From: Andrena cerasifolii
Taxonomy: Eukaryota; Arthropoda; Insecta; Hymenoptera; Andrenidae
Reading direction: 5' to 3'
Assembly (NCBI RefSeq): GCF_050908995.1
Contig: NC_135120.1
Coordinates: 20,473,433-20,537,432 of the forward strand
DNA length: 64,000 bases
The position numbers and the translations under genes are program-made. Under the pieces are notes generated by a model, which made no database searches, was not told the origin of the DNA, and saw only the letters and a program-made list of their open reading frames with translations. Shown here piece after piece: positions 33,157-43,877 of this stretch (positions within the stretch are counted from its first letter, which is position 1; every line of letters starts with the position of its first letter).

Positions 33157-34922
33157 GGCTGTGCCTGATGCCGCGACACGAACTGCCGACTATTTACCCC
33201 CGTTCCTACGGGCGCCCACGGTCTTTGCGTAATTCTCGCTCTGAAGTATTTTCGGCACGAATCGTCGGCGGCCGTTTCCAAAATAAAATTGAACGGAACT
33301 GTTGCAACCCAAATAAGTAGGCAGTCGGTGCAAGCATTTACGTTCGCGTTATTAATCTCCCACGTTTCCTTCAACATCCACCTTACGTCAAGGTGTCTTC
33401 CATCTTCCTTGTCGTACCATTTTGAAGGAAATAAGTTTACGAGTACAGAAACGACTCGCGATACTCGCTCGCCCTTTTCTCCGTCTCCCTGCTTTCATGC
33501 CAGGCCCTCCACCCCGTGATGTAAAAAATTACTCTCTCGCTGGTGACCTGGAAGCTGTAGTTTCATATTTTTGATAGCCCATCTTGATAGCCGATAGCCA
33601 CGTGCTACTTCGTCTCTCGTCGGCCGTATAGTGACGTCACCGCTGAGTAGATCGTCCAATATTGCGAAAGATACCGAGGCTATAAAAGCTGGATGTATTG
33701 CGTAAACACGGCGGGTAAACAGCATATGTTTTGGGAATCCAAAAACATGCCGGATGTTACAAACAAGTCTGTATAGGAGAATCGTGCTGGGAATGAATTC
33801 TTGCTGTTTACCCTTTAATTTGTACATAGCTTACCCGCTCCAAGCGCTGCCACTTTAAAAGTAAGTAAAACAATGGTAGGTACTATACATTCCACTGAAT
33901 AGTACCTAACCAAAAGAGACGATGAAGCGTTACATCTTAAATATGATAGAATTATTATGCAAAGGCAAATTGCAGGTGAATACCTCTACGACAGTAATCG
34001 TGCCGATTCGTTTGACTCAGAGGCACGCCGCCGCGATATACACCCCCGACGTTAACAAGAAAGTCCAGAGGCAATAAATATTTCTATTAGCGGCAAGATC
34101 TGTAAATTGCACGGCTCGTAAACTGGAAAGGCCAAGCTCCTCTTCCTGGTATCATTAAAATGAACGATTGAGCGGACTATCGTTCCGCGCCATCGAAACG
34201 GGGCTGGCAGGGATGGAAATATAAGCACTTTTGCCCGCGGGACACCACCCCTTACAACCTGCCTCGATATTGGTTGAATTATTGTGCCTGCCCGTACGAA
34301 GTGGCTGGCGTGTTTCGTATCGAGGAATCAAGTTACAAGCTGCGCTTCCATTTTGTGGCAATTCCGTTTGCATATAGACACGTTCCTTGATAACCGCCGC
34401 CATGTTACGCAGGATTTACGGGCCGGCCGGTGAACGTTGCCGATGGCGAGGTTCATCAGGGGAATATGCGCTTACCTATAAACACGAATCTTCGAACAAT
34501 TCCACTGCCTGCAAGTGAGGCCACTCCGGGCAACGGAGATTCGATGCAACTTTCTCGACCGAGGTTCGATCGCGGGGAACGTACTCGCCCTGGGCGTGTT
34601 TGCGTGCCGCTGATTACGGTTTCAACTATCCTGTACAATTGTTAAGTTACACGGTTGCTTTATACAGTATTTCGAATCACGAAGGGGGGGGGCATGACGG
34701 GGTAGCGAGGTAAGATGTTGTATCGTAAAAAAAAAATAATCGTAAAATCCTAGATATTTGACGAAAGTACCAAAGGAAAGCCATTGCATTGTAACAGTTA
34801 TGTCGTTGACAGAAATGAGTGGTGGAACACGCGTCTTTGGTTTACAGGCTTTAGGGCGGTGAAATCGTTCACATGCTGTGAGGATCGTATTTTGTAGAAA
34901 AAGATTTATAATAAATATATCA

Positions 34923-34991
34923 AGAGACACGGTAGTGTCTCGCGCCAAGTATAATAGGTATATGCGCAGCGCGAGACACTACCGTGGCTCT
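34923..34991. repeat. Compact hairpin, 23-nt arms and 23-nt loop
   Basis: The left arm (34923-34945) contains CACGGTAGTGTCTCGCGC. The right arm (34969-34991) contains its exact complement, and the 23-bp arms differ at only one position. The loop is 23 nt and AU-rich. A roughly 69-nt stem-loop of this geometry resembles an animal pre-miRNA. A real precursor usually has several bulges and a longer lower stem, whereas this stem ends abruptly. It may equally be a tiny foldback repeat. I do not recognise a known miRNA seed. Confidence 0.8.
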
Positions 34992-35268
34992 CCGAAACAA
35001 ATGTTAATTGTCTTGGTTAATAAATAAAACAAGACAAGACACCACTGAGACAAGAAAGAAAGAAAATGATTTTAATGCAATTTATACACATTTATTCAGT
35101 TTAGCAACACTAATTCGGAGAGCAGCGCCAAGTATTTTGAATAAAATATTTATTCGTATTCAAATATTTATTTGTATAAAAATATATCTGCTTAATATTA
35201 TTTAATATAATTTTTTCTTTGTATAAATAGCCATTGTGATTCATATTTGCATCGATTGTGGAAATATT

Positions 35269-35522
35269 TAGGGGAACCGTCTTGCCACATTTTCGGTACA
35301 CTGTCATACCCCGCGGTAGGGGAAAGATGTTTTTTCGCTACTTCTCTTTAAAAGTTTAGTAACTTCAAATTTTTATTTAAATATTGCTGAAATTATGTAC
35401 CAAAGGTTAAAGTATTAACTTAGAATTATATATAGATTCATAAAATCTTAAATACAAAGTATAATTATCAATTGTTTTGCATGTTTGTTTAGCTTCCGCA
35501 TCATGCCTGCCCCGTTCCCCTA
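35269..35522. repeat. Possible TA-flanked element with GGGGAAC ends
   Basis: The left end TAGGGGAACCG (35269-35279) and right end CGTTCCCCTA (35513-35522) are short inverted repeats bounded by TA. They resemble the ends seen at 14860 and 61931. An alternative internal left end, TAGGGGAAAG, lies near 35318. The match is only 8-9 bp, so the boundaries are tentative. The interior is AT-rich. Confidence 0.4.
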
Positions 35523-38267
35523 GTGGAGTGACGTATCGGTATTAAATTCGGTTAGCTACCAACGTGGAGGCTGCATCTTATGTACGAAAATAATTGTTGG
35601 GAGATACGATGAGTGCTCTGTGTGAAAAGTCTAAGAGCGCTCGGCTGTCAAGGATCTTTAGAGACTTCATATCTCTTTCCACTCCTTCGATATTATATTC
35701 TGATCCCTCTGACACCGAAATGGTAGTACGGAGAAGTAAAAACTAGCTTTCTGGTTAAATAATTCAGAGCTGGGGTAATGTGGATGCAAAGTCGTTTCTA
35801 TTTTCTGGGCCGGCTCTAATGGTGATTGACGTCTCTCTGATTGTTACACGGGTAGAAACTGTATTTCGGGGGATCCACTTATCGCCTACGTTTATAATCT
35901 GCGCGGACGGCGATCCCGTAATTTAATTCCACATTTCGATCGGAGTGCAAGCTCGTTTGTGTCACATATTATTAGATTCTATAATAAGTGTGTCTTAAAT
36001 TACGATTTTTCTTGTCTACGCGCTGGATGCGGTAAATGCGGCGCCTTGAACGCCATCGAAATCACTTCGCGACAGTCACGTGGCACGCGAGCTATGTCAA
36101 CATCAAACCGTGAACCACCACGTTCGCCAGACAGAGCTAAGTTAATCTGTTCGCAGCTGTTCTCGCATACTAAACAGCCTCTTAACGCGAACAAGGTGTT
36201 TTACCGAAGTGCCCTCGCGGCAGCTACTTTGGTATGTAACGCGGCACCTCCAATTCTCGCGCACGTCTTTGACACCAACCGGCTGGAAATACTTCTGGCA
36301 GATCCTCCTCGACGTTTCGCTTTTATCAACGGTGAAAGCTCCGGCGGGAACGGAAATGCCGAAAGACATTTAGAAGGAGGTCAGGAGATCATTGTAAGGG
36401 GTTACTAACGTATTCGAACGTCACAGCGCGAGAAATGAAACTTATCAATTACCAATTGATAATTACTAAATATACATTTCACGTGAGCAACGACAAATAT
36501 ATAATTCATGACATTTCTATCGTAAAGGGCAGACTTCTAAATTCGTTTATTCCTTCTACTGCTGCCTCAACTTTAAGCCTTCTAGGAACCACGAGGTCGT
36601 TAGATAATATTAAAATAAAAACCGTGGCGACCCCTAGAAAACACTTCGCGACCCACCAATTGGAAATCACTGCACTCGATTTTAGAGAATGTTCAAATAT
36701 ATTAAGGCGTGATGGATCTTCCGTGGTATCTCCTATCAAATCAACTTTATAAATGTCTTAATAAAATTGGGTTACGAAGATCCGAAAAGGAACTCTTTGG
36801 TCGGGGCTGAGAGCCAGATGAAGTAATCGTGAAATAGTTGACTCTGATGTTATTAAACTTTATAGATACCTAATATGAAATCTTTCAGTTCCCAATACGA
36901 AAGGTTCATACAAATGACAGCTATCTATTTGCTCCAAAAATGCGAGCAGCAACTTCGATTCAAGATTCACGTTGGGACGAGTATATAAATGTCTAATTCT
37001 AAGTGACTAGAAACATTTAATCGCTCTGTAAGTTTAGAGGGATATAATTCCCTCGGCAGTGCAAGCAAGCGTCAAATTTAGAATCCTCATCTATTGTTTA
37101 TTCGACCGTGCATTTCGGCCTTACGGTTTATTAAGCGGATGGCCTGAGAACAGTTAGACGGCCATGCAAGTTTAATGCACGTGTTTCGCCGCGAGACATC
37201 AGCTTTTTATTTCCAGCGAAATTAAAAGTTCTCAGCCATTCTCTATGTATAGTGTGCTCCCTGGCGCAACTGAGGCAACGTCCACGGGAGAAAGAATACC
37301 TTAATTCGAAGGAAGGGGACGAGGATAAAATGGAAGAGCCGGAGGACGACACAGGAAGCATGGCTCGTCCTTAAAACTTCACTACACGTCGAAAGTTTTT
37401 TCGCGGAGCAGAATTACCTATTGCACGGTCTTGACGCATGCGTTTTAATTAAATGCAACTCGCGCGATACATCGTTGAGGAGACAAATGAAAAGCAGATC
37501 GAAGCTGTGCCCACTGCTATATCGCGCCAGGATTGCACGATCGTGGAGCAGTTATTGAATTCGTCGGTGATCGCTGTAAGTCCGAGAAGGGTGTTGAGGA
37601 TAAGCCACAATTAATGCTGACAAGCTGCATGATCGCCGGATAAAACGTACGTGTCCGAGTGTGGTATCTGGCACGACCATACAGACTTGTAAGTCTGTGT
37701 CCACAATGCAACACGATCCACGATAAACCGCAGCGCCTCGCTGCTTGTGATAAGCTGGTCGCCATAACCGTGTACGGTACAGCGATATGTATACGAGTTT
37801 ACTTACCTTCCCCCGGCCAACCCTTTCATCTTCTTTCCTCCGCAATCGGTCAAGCACATAGACGAACAACGCCGAAACCTGTGTTCGAAAGGCTGGAAAA
37901 CATTTTGCTTGCTGTCCCTCGCTGTTGAACTGGACAGAAAGAAAAGTGAGAATTGTTTGTCCACGATTTACTCGTCGCAAAATCTGCAACGTAAATACCC
38001 CGATGCTCCGAATTCCTAAGGCGTTCGAGAAACGTGGTTTCTGCGGAATTAGTGGCGAAATGGAGGCTAAAATCTTCGCCCCTCGTCGCGGTAAGAAACA
38101 GCGTGATCGATCTGAGCAGTGATTGATAGAGAAATCTGGAAATCTGGAGACAGAAGCGTCAATGAGCCACGTGTAAGACCGATCATGATGGATCGAGGCG
38201 CTAAAAAGTTCTTGTAAGGCTGATTCCCGCGAACAACCAAGCGGTGTACCATAAAAGCTCTAATCGA
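35523..38267. other. Non-coding DNA
   Basis: No supportable gene. A small perfect palindrome TTATCAATT-ACC-AATTGATAA lies near 36442-36462. The plus-strand frame of 149 codons at 35959-36408 is overlapped by minus-strand frames and lacks motifs. Confidence 0.4.
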
Positions 38268-38275
38268 TTTAAAAC

Positions 38276-38504
38276 CAGAGTTGCGCGAAATGTAATCTAA
38301 TTACAAATTACAAAGTACGATTAAACTGTAACTGTGTAACTGATTACACATTATTTTCAGTAATCGTTCATTTAGATAGTTGGCAAAAGCGAATGGTCAA
38401 CTACCTAAATTAACAATTACAGAAAATAATGCGTAATTAATTACACAATTACAGTTTAATCGTATCTTGTAATTTGTAATTAGATTACATTTTGCCCAAC
38501 GCTG
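38276..38504. mobile_element. 229-bp palindromic hAT MITE with perfect 8-bp TSD
   Basis: The element begins CAGAGTTGCGCGAAATGTAA and ends with the complement of CAGCGTTGGGCAAAATGTAA. CAG-GTTG ends are characteristic of hAT elements. An exact 8-bp direct repeat TTTAAAAC lies on both sides (38268-38275 and 38505-38512). Almost the whole length is a palindrome. TAATCTAATTACAAATTACA, ACGATTAAACTGTAA and GCATTATTTTC/ACATTATTTTC recur inverted around a centre near 38390. Non-autonomous and non-coding. This is the cleanest transposon call in the window. Confidence 0.9.
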
Positions 38505-38512
38505 TTTAAAAC

Positions 38513-39472
38513 TTTCAGTGTCCTGTCTTAGTCACCCCAACGTCCGAGCGTTTCTAATTACTTTATATCTGGGTTCGTGTTGACCCCGGTTATTAAAAGC
38601 TTGCAATGTGCGATAAATGGCACTTTCTGGACTTCCTACTTGATCCATATCACCAAAAATATCTTCATAACTCTCTGCTTCTAACATCCCATTAGCCTCC
38701 AACTTCCTCGTATTAAAGGAATGGCCCCCTAACCCCGTTGCCCCCCGAAATCAGGAATAGAAGGGTTAACCGTGTACGACGGCGTTTTCTGCAGGGTGTT
38801 CGCTGGTTTCTAAGTCCAGCCACGTTTCAGTGCATGCTGAATCGTTACGTGTGCCGGATATTTCTCTGCAATAAAATCTCATACTTGACGACACCCCGTA
38901 GAAACGTAGAGGGTCTGGAACAAAGGGGTAGGGGGGGAGGGAGGAGTGAATAAAGCTCGATCGCGATTCCACGAGCCACGGGCGACCAGGCGCCCCATCG
39001 ATCGGCGTTTCCCGTACATTAGGGAAGAGCGACAGTGCATGAACAACTATCATGGACTACTGATAACAATTTATTACAGAGATTCGTAAGCACACGCGCA
39101 ACGAGGAACAATGCCCGCCACCGCACGGCAACGTCGCGGATAATCTTTTCACGTGCGAATCTAAACAATCGGGTTCGGGGAACTGCAGCCGTGTAATGGA
39201 ACCCCCGGCATCTGATAAGCGCATCGTTAGATACGGTTTCCAGAAAGTGCGCTATAAAAAGTGACACGTTTCGTGCTGCGTTTGAAAATGAGTTTCGCCC
39301 AGGCTAAGCACCAGAAGTCTGACAACGATTTCACTGCTCTATCTTCCGCATCGCGTTCCGCAAGCGCAATTAGCATACGGACAAAGTACGCTCTCACGTT
39401 GAACACCGCCGATAAGGGCTGACTGCTCAAGACTGGTAGCCATAAGCTGAGCTACTTACAGGTATGTGTGCT
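38513..39472. other. Non-coding DNA
   Basis: No supportable feature. Minus-strand open frames (38766-39053 and 39019-39267) have no motif. A GCAGGGTGTT word occurs near 38796, similar to the dispersed TACAGGGTGTTT motif. Confidence 0.4.
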
Positions 39473-40455
39473 TTAAGGGGTTAGGCCACCTTGGACGGAG
39501 CGAAATTGAAGACACTTTCGGTATTTTTTTTTTGGAAGATAATGAAATAAACAGAAAATTTAATGTTAAGCCTGTTATTGTACAACTCTCGCTCGAAAAA
39601 ATTTTATTTTTTTCCCTACAACATGGCGGCGGTAGAGCCGTGATACGCAAGATTTTGACGAGCGAAGTTTTCACGGTTGTGTCGGCGGTGTTCAATCTCA
39701 CGGCTAAGGTGAATGACACAATTTCTGCTCATGTCCCCATTTCTGCTCATTTCGTATTTTTTTTTTATTATTATATGCGTTACGTTTGTACTATAGTTGC
39801 AACAAAATAATTCTAAATTATTTAACCCTTCGTTGACACTCTGGGTGTGAGCCACCCATAAGCTGATTTTGACGCTCTGTACCTTCTATATTCAAAATGA
39901 ATACCTTTTCTCCAAAGCTGACCTACAAACTATTTTCTCTCACAACATATTATATCCGAGCAACAACTCTGTGGATTTTTAGCTTCTAATATTGAAATTT
40001 GTAAAAGTTGCAACTATTTAAAGATTTTCTTCGATTTTTCTCGACATGTGGTATTTTGGATTTTTATCGCATTTTCCGAAAGTACTATCTTTTCTCAATA
40101 AAATGCCGCTTGATTTATAGTAAAATTCGCAAAATTGTAGATTTGACAGCTAAAAACGTCAAGCGGCACATGTCCTACACATCCTGTAATTTTTTCCAAA
40201 TCGATTTGAACCTCAATTCGCTCACAATCAGGAAAAATGAAGAGAAAAACATATTCGCGAAAAACGCATTTAATGTCTCTGGGCAAAGACGAAGCGTCGC
40301 AACCTATAGCGATAGGTTGCCGCTTGACGTTTTTAGCTGCCAAATCTGCAATTTTGCAAATTTTACTATAAACCAAGCGGCATTTTATTCAGAAAAGATA
40401 GTACTTTCGGAAAATGCAATAAAAAATTGATTTTTCGACTGCCTAGTCCCCTTAA
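39473..40455. mobile_element. TTAA-flanked element, apparent mosaic of two families
   Basis: TTAA lies at both boundaries (39473-39476 and 40452-40455). The left end GGGGTTAGGCCACC nearly equals the left end of the element at 562 (GGGGTTACGCCACC). The right end, CGACTGCCTAGTCCCC, is that of the 19467-20198 palindrome. The right part (about 40060-40451) carries that family's inverted arms, with AAATGCCGCTTG, GTAGATTTGACAGCTAAAAA and complements, and the spacer words AATTTTTTCCAAATCGAT and GAACCTCAATTCG. It is either a recombinant element or two abutting insertions with the inner ends lost. Non-coding. Confidence 0.6.
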
Positions 40456-43400
40456 GAATTCATTGGTGCGAGGAAAGAAGAGTTAGGTAGGGAATTGTGG
40501 CATAATGATGAGGGTGTTGAACTTCTGCAAACGTGACAGAGATTGAGAGTCGCTGCGCGCAGGATTCGTTCGAAATTCTAAAGGCACCAGAATACTTCAA
40601 AGTGCTACGCACAGGAGCCTGCGCGGTTAATAAATCATATTAGCCAGACAGCGGTGAATAAAAGATCGGAATACAAATGGGGTATTTTGGAAAACACGCA
40701 GTGACTGTCGGGTTCCGCGACCACGCGCCACTGACAGCGAATGTTGGCTCGGATCGGACGGTGCACCTTTTTTTTTTTTACACCGCCCCCAAAAGCCTCT
40801 CTATAACCGACATGCGAACGATAGCTGGTGTCGTTGCTCTGTAAAAAATTGTTTGGGGATGCGGCAGTTTATTTAACGACTGCATTGTCGCCAGTCGACA
40901 TCGCCGCGTTTTGATCCCCCGTATATGCTTTCAGTCCGCTCGACCAATCACCGATAATCCGTTTTCCCCCGGCCCGTTCACAAGGGTCGTGACGAAGGAA
41001 CACAAGCGCGGTCCCGCAAACCGCGAAAACCTTCCACCAGCTCCGTCCGCCGCTCCTTTCACCGAACAATAATCGCCAGCAGCTCGGTTCCCGCTGGAAA
41101 TGCTGTTTCCTGCGACCTTGCGGTCAATTTCGAACATCGAACCCGTGATGTATGAAGCGTTCGCGTCCGATTTCAAGCAACCCTTTCTCCAGGATCCCAT
41201 TCATCGCGAACCGAACGGTGCAATAATTTTTCGGTTCAAGGGATCGCTTTCAGGCTTGAGTTTGGAGCGTTGCAAGCTGGAGCCATCGAAAAGTTCATAT
41301 CGCTGGGAAGAGCTGAAGTTTTACGTGCTCTATTTATTCCTTACAATTTTGGACCGCTGCGACGCAAACTGTGGTTAACAAGATAATAAGCCGCGACGGT
41401 AATCAATATTATGATAGTTCGAAACAAATTTGATGGAAAGCACTCGTTCGTGAACGTTGCCTAGCCTCAGGAAGTTGCGCTATTAATACTGGAATCTGAG
41501 TAATTAGCCAATTAATCGATCCAGCCCTTCGTTCTATGTATACGCTACGGCTATAAGGTAGCATTAACGATCCGTGAATCTCCATTTATAATGATACGGC
41601 TTAACGGCTATCCAGGCCCTCAAGCCTGGACCAGGTGTACCCGAGCCACCCCGATGAGCTCGCAGGAACATTTCGCACGTGCAAATTCGATCTTGCGCTT
41701 CGCAGACGCAGACCAATTGATTCTACGTCCTCTGTGTATCTTACACTCGTTCTGTGTCGTTCCCCTGCGTCGTTCTGAGTCCTGTAGATATTGGAAGTCT
41801 GATAGGACTAGGAGATCCTGGTTGACCTAGGAATCTCGAGAAGGTTTTAGAGTTTTCAGAGATCTGAAGGTTTGCAGTGCCATGGGCTTCCTCGCGCTTC
41901 TAAATCCACCCCGATTTTAGGGGAAAAATCCATTTCCAGAGACCCTTATTCCGGTTTGAACGAGTTGACAGCTATCCTGTTCCACCTGATCTGACTTTGG
42001 TTTATGAAATTCTGCGCGCTTGGGGGAGAACTAGCGATACCACTGTGCGTTGTCAGCTGTACGCTCGTCTATCAGAGCATCGCCTGCAACACTGCCCGAT
42101 GGCAGATGCTGCCGCCCGCCCGTTCGCCGCTGCAAAACCCAACGAATTTACATTTTCGCCGTATTGCACGGAAAATGAGTGGCTCGTAACGAACTGTTTA
42201 GCTCACAAATTATACGCGGGCGCCGGGGATGCGCCGCGTGCGTTTGCATACGCGTTATGCTTTCAGCCGTGCATTCGCGTTTTCGGCCTGAATTATGCGC
42301 CGTTTCGTTATCAATTACGCTTCGCCGCAGCCGTGCCTCCAGATATAATACCTGTCAAACACGGAAAATAACGCGAGCGCCGAACGATCGCGCCCGACGA
42401 TCTGTTGCGTTACTTTAATTGCGCGCCCGGCTCTGCCTAGCATCTGCTAACCGGCTGCGGGGGGGTTGTGATCGATAGCGTTCAAGCCTTGACTAATTGC
42501 TTTCAGTTTGAATACAAAGGCAGACGTGTCCAGATATTCTGCCACACCTTTCATCCGACGGATTCGAGTCAAATTGCAAATACACCACTTAGGTACTTCG
42601 TCGCAGTAGTTTCTGTAGCGCCAGTGCTGTAGTTAGTCTCGTGACACTCGAGGGGGTTGTAGAGCGAATCATTGGAAGAACTTGATGACTAATCGAGGCT
42701 CTGCGTTTAGAACAGCTCGAAAAGGGAACAACGTTCTGATATCGTGGAAATGCAGTATACCTGCACGTGATATGAGTTATATGTACATCTGATTCATTAT
42801 CGATGGAATTGGGAGGATGGGAGAAAGAAATTCTACCGCCGACGTTCATCAACAATCGTTAAATTAACGAACGGCGGATGCGTGCAATCACGTCGTCGAA
42901 CATCTATCCTCGCTTTATCCTCGCCTCATTAACGAGATTCGATGAACGATAAAATCCTGCGGCCGTGTGTGGCGACGCGCGTGTCAAAACACCGCGAACC
43001 GCGTGAAATATTGCTTCGCGGGAACGACGGCCGAGCAAGCTTCTACGAAAAACAACTTGTATGGAGATATATGGACGTATTAAAACGTAATGCTGAAATA
43101 TTGCAATTACAGAGGCGCGTCGCGTATCAGCGATGAGGAAAAAGTGGGGCGACATTTTCGTTGGAAATTCGGGCGAACGTGTCTCTGGAACGAATGCATA
43201 TCACGCGGAACGCGCGGTGTGAGTTATCGTTTCTCGCCTCGTATTCTCGTAAGTACTGAACGCCGAGGAGCATGGATAATCTACTCATAGTGTTCGAATC
43301 GAAGAAATGATACTTAAAAGCAAAGATTTAGGTGGTCCTCGGAATCTTACGTTGGACAAATAAAATCCGTGCTTAAACTCTTCTTGCTGAGGATTTTATG

Positions 43401-43478
43401 TATATAGAGATAATCGAAGCGTAAAATGATGCTGTGACTGAATTTGTCCTTAATTCTGTCCCGTGATAATTTGTAAGT
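40456..43478. other. Non-coding DNA with CpG-rich block and poly-T run
   Basis: A 12-base T run lies at 40768-40779. At 42040-42420 the DNA is CpG-rich. An ATG frame of 90 codons (42099-42371) is open there but lacks motifs, good start context or splice partners. No gene is supportable. Confidence 0.4.
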
Positions 43479-43877
43479 TATAATATTAAAAATTATCTGA
43501 AGTCATTCCCTATGCAAATTATGTTTGTAAAATGAAGTGAGATCCCCATAAACAAACTTCGAAAAAGTAAAAAAATTACGACAAGTACATGAAATCAAAT
43601 AAATCACAAAAAATAGAAGATATTAATAAATATAATATTAAATATTATCTGAAGTCATTCCCTATGCAAATTATCTTTGTAAAATGAAGTAAGATCCCCA
43701 TAAAATACTTAAAAAAAAGTAAAAAAAATACGCAAAGTACATACATAAAGAAGTCGAGGACGAAAAAGAGTATTATCAAATGAATCACAAAAAATAGAAG
43801 ATAATAATAAATATAATATTAAAAAATATCTGAACTTGGCGTAATTTTTTTACTCTTTCGAAGTTTTTTATGGGGAT
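43479..43877. repeat. AT-rich tandem array with inverted third unit
   Basis: The word TATAATATTA followed by ATTATCTGAAGTCATTCCCT begins units at 43479 and 43631. A third start, TATAATATT, occurs at 43812. The periods are 152 and 181 bases, the second unit having an insertion near 43745-43775. Shared words include TATGCAAATTAT, GTAAAATGAAGT, GATCCCCATAAA and CACAAAAAATAGAAGAT. The last piece, CGTAATTTTTTTACTCTTTCGAAG to ATGGGGAT (43840-43877), is the inverse of 43542-43580 in the first unit. The block could be a decayed foldback element or a micro-satellite array. Confidence 0.75.

Larger units (their letters stand above)
32216..34922. other. Non-coding DNA with a local tandem and a CA microsatellite
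   Basis: Apart from the simple repeats listed separately, the region is unique-looking and shows no gene. A run of nine or ten G residues lies at about 34684-34692. Confidence 0.45.

Noticed and set aside
37003..37024. TGACTAGA word resembling the insect miR-279/996 seed
   Set aside because: Only the seed-like 8-mer matches, and no hairpin surrounds it.
42099..42371. 90-codon ATG frame (starting MADAAARP)
   Set aside because: Weak start context, CpG-rich background, no motif, and no donor or acceptor arrangement that would join it to anything.
43479..43877. CRISPR-like array
   Set aside because: The repeat units are 150-180 bp, imperfect and AT-rich, with no spacer structure and no cas genes.
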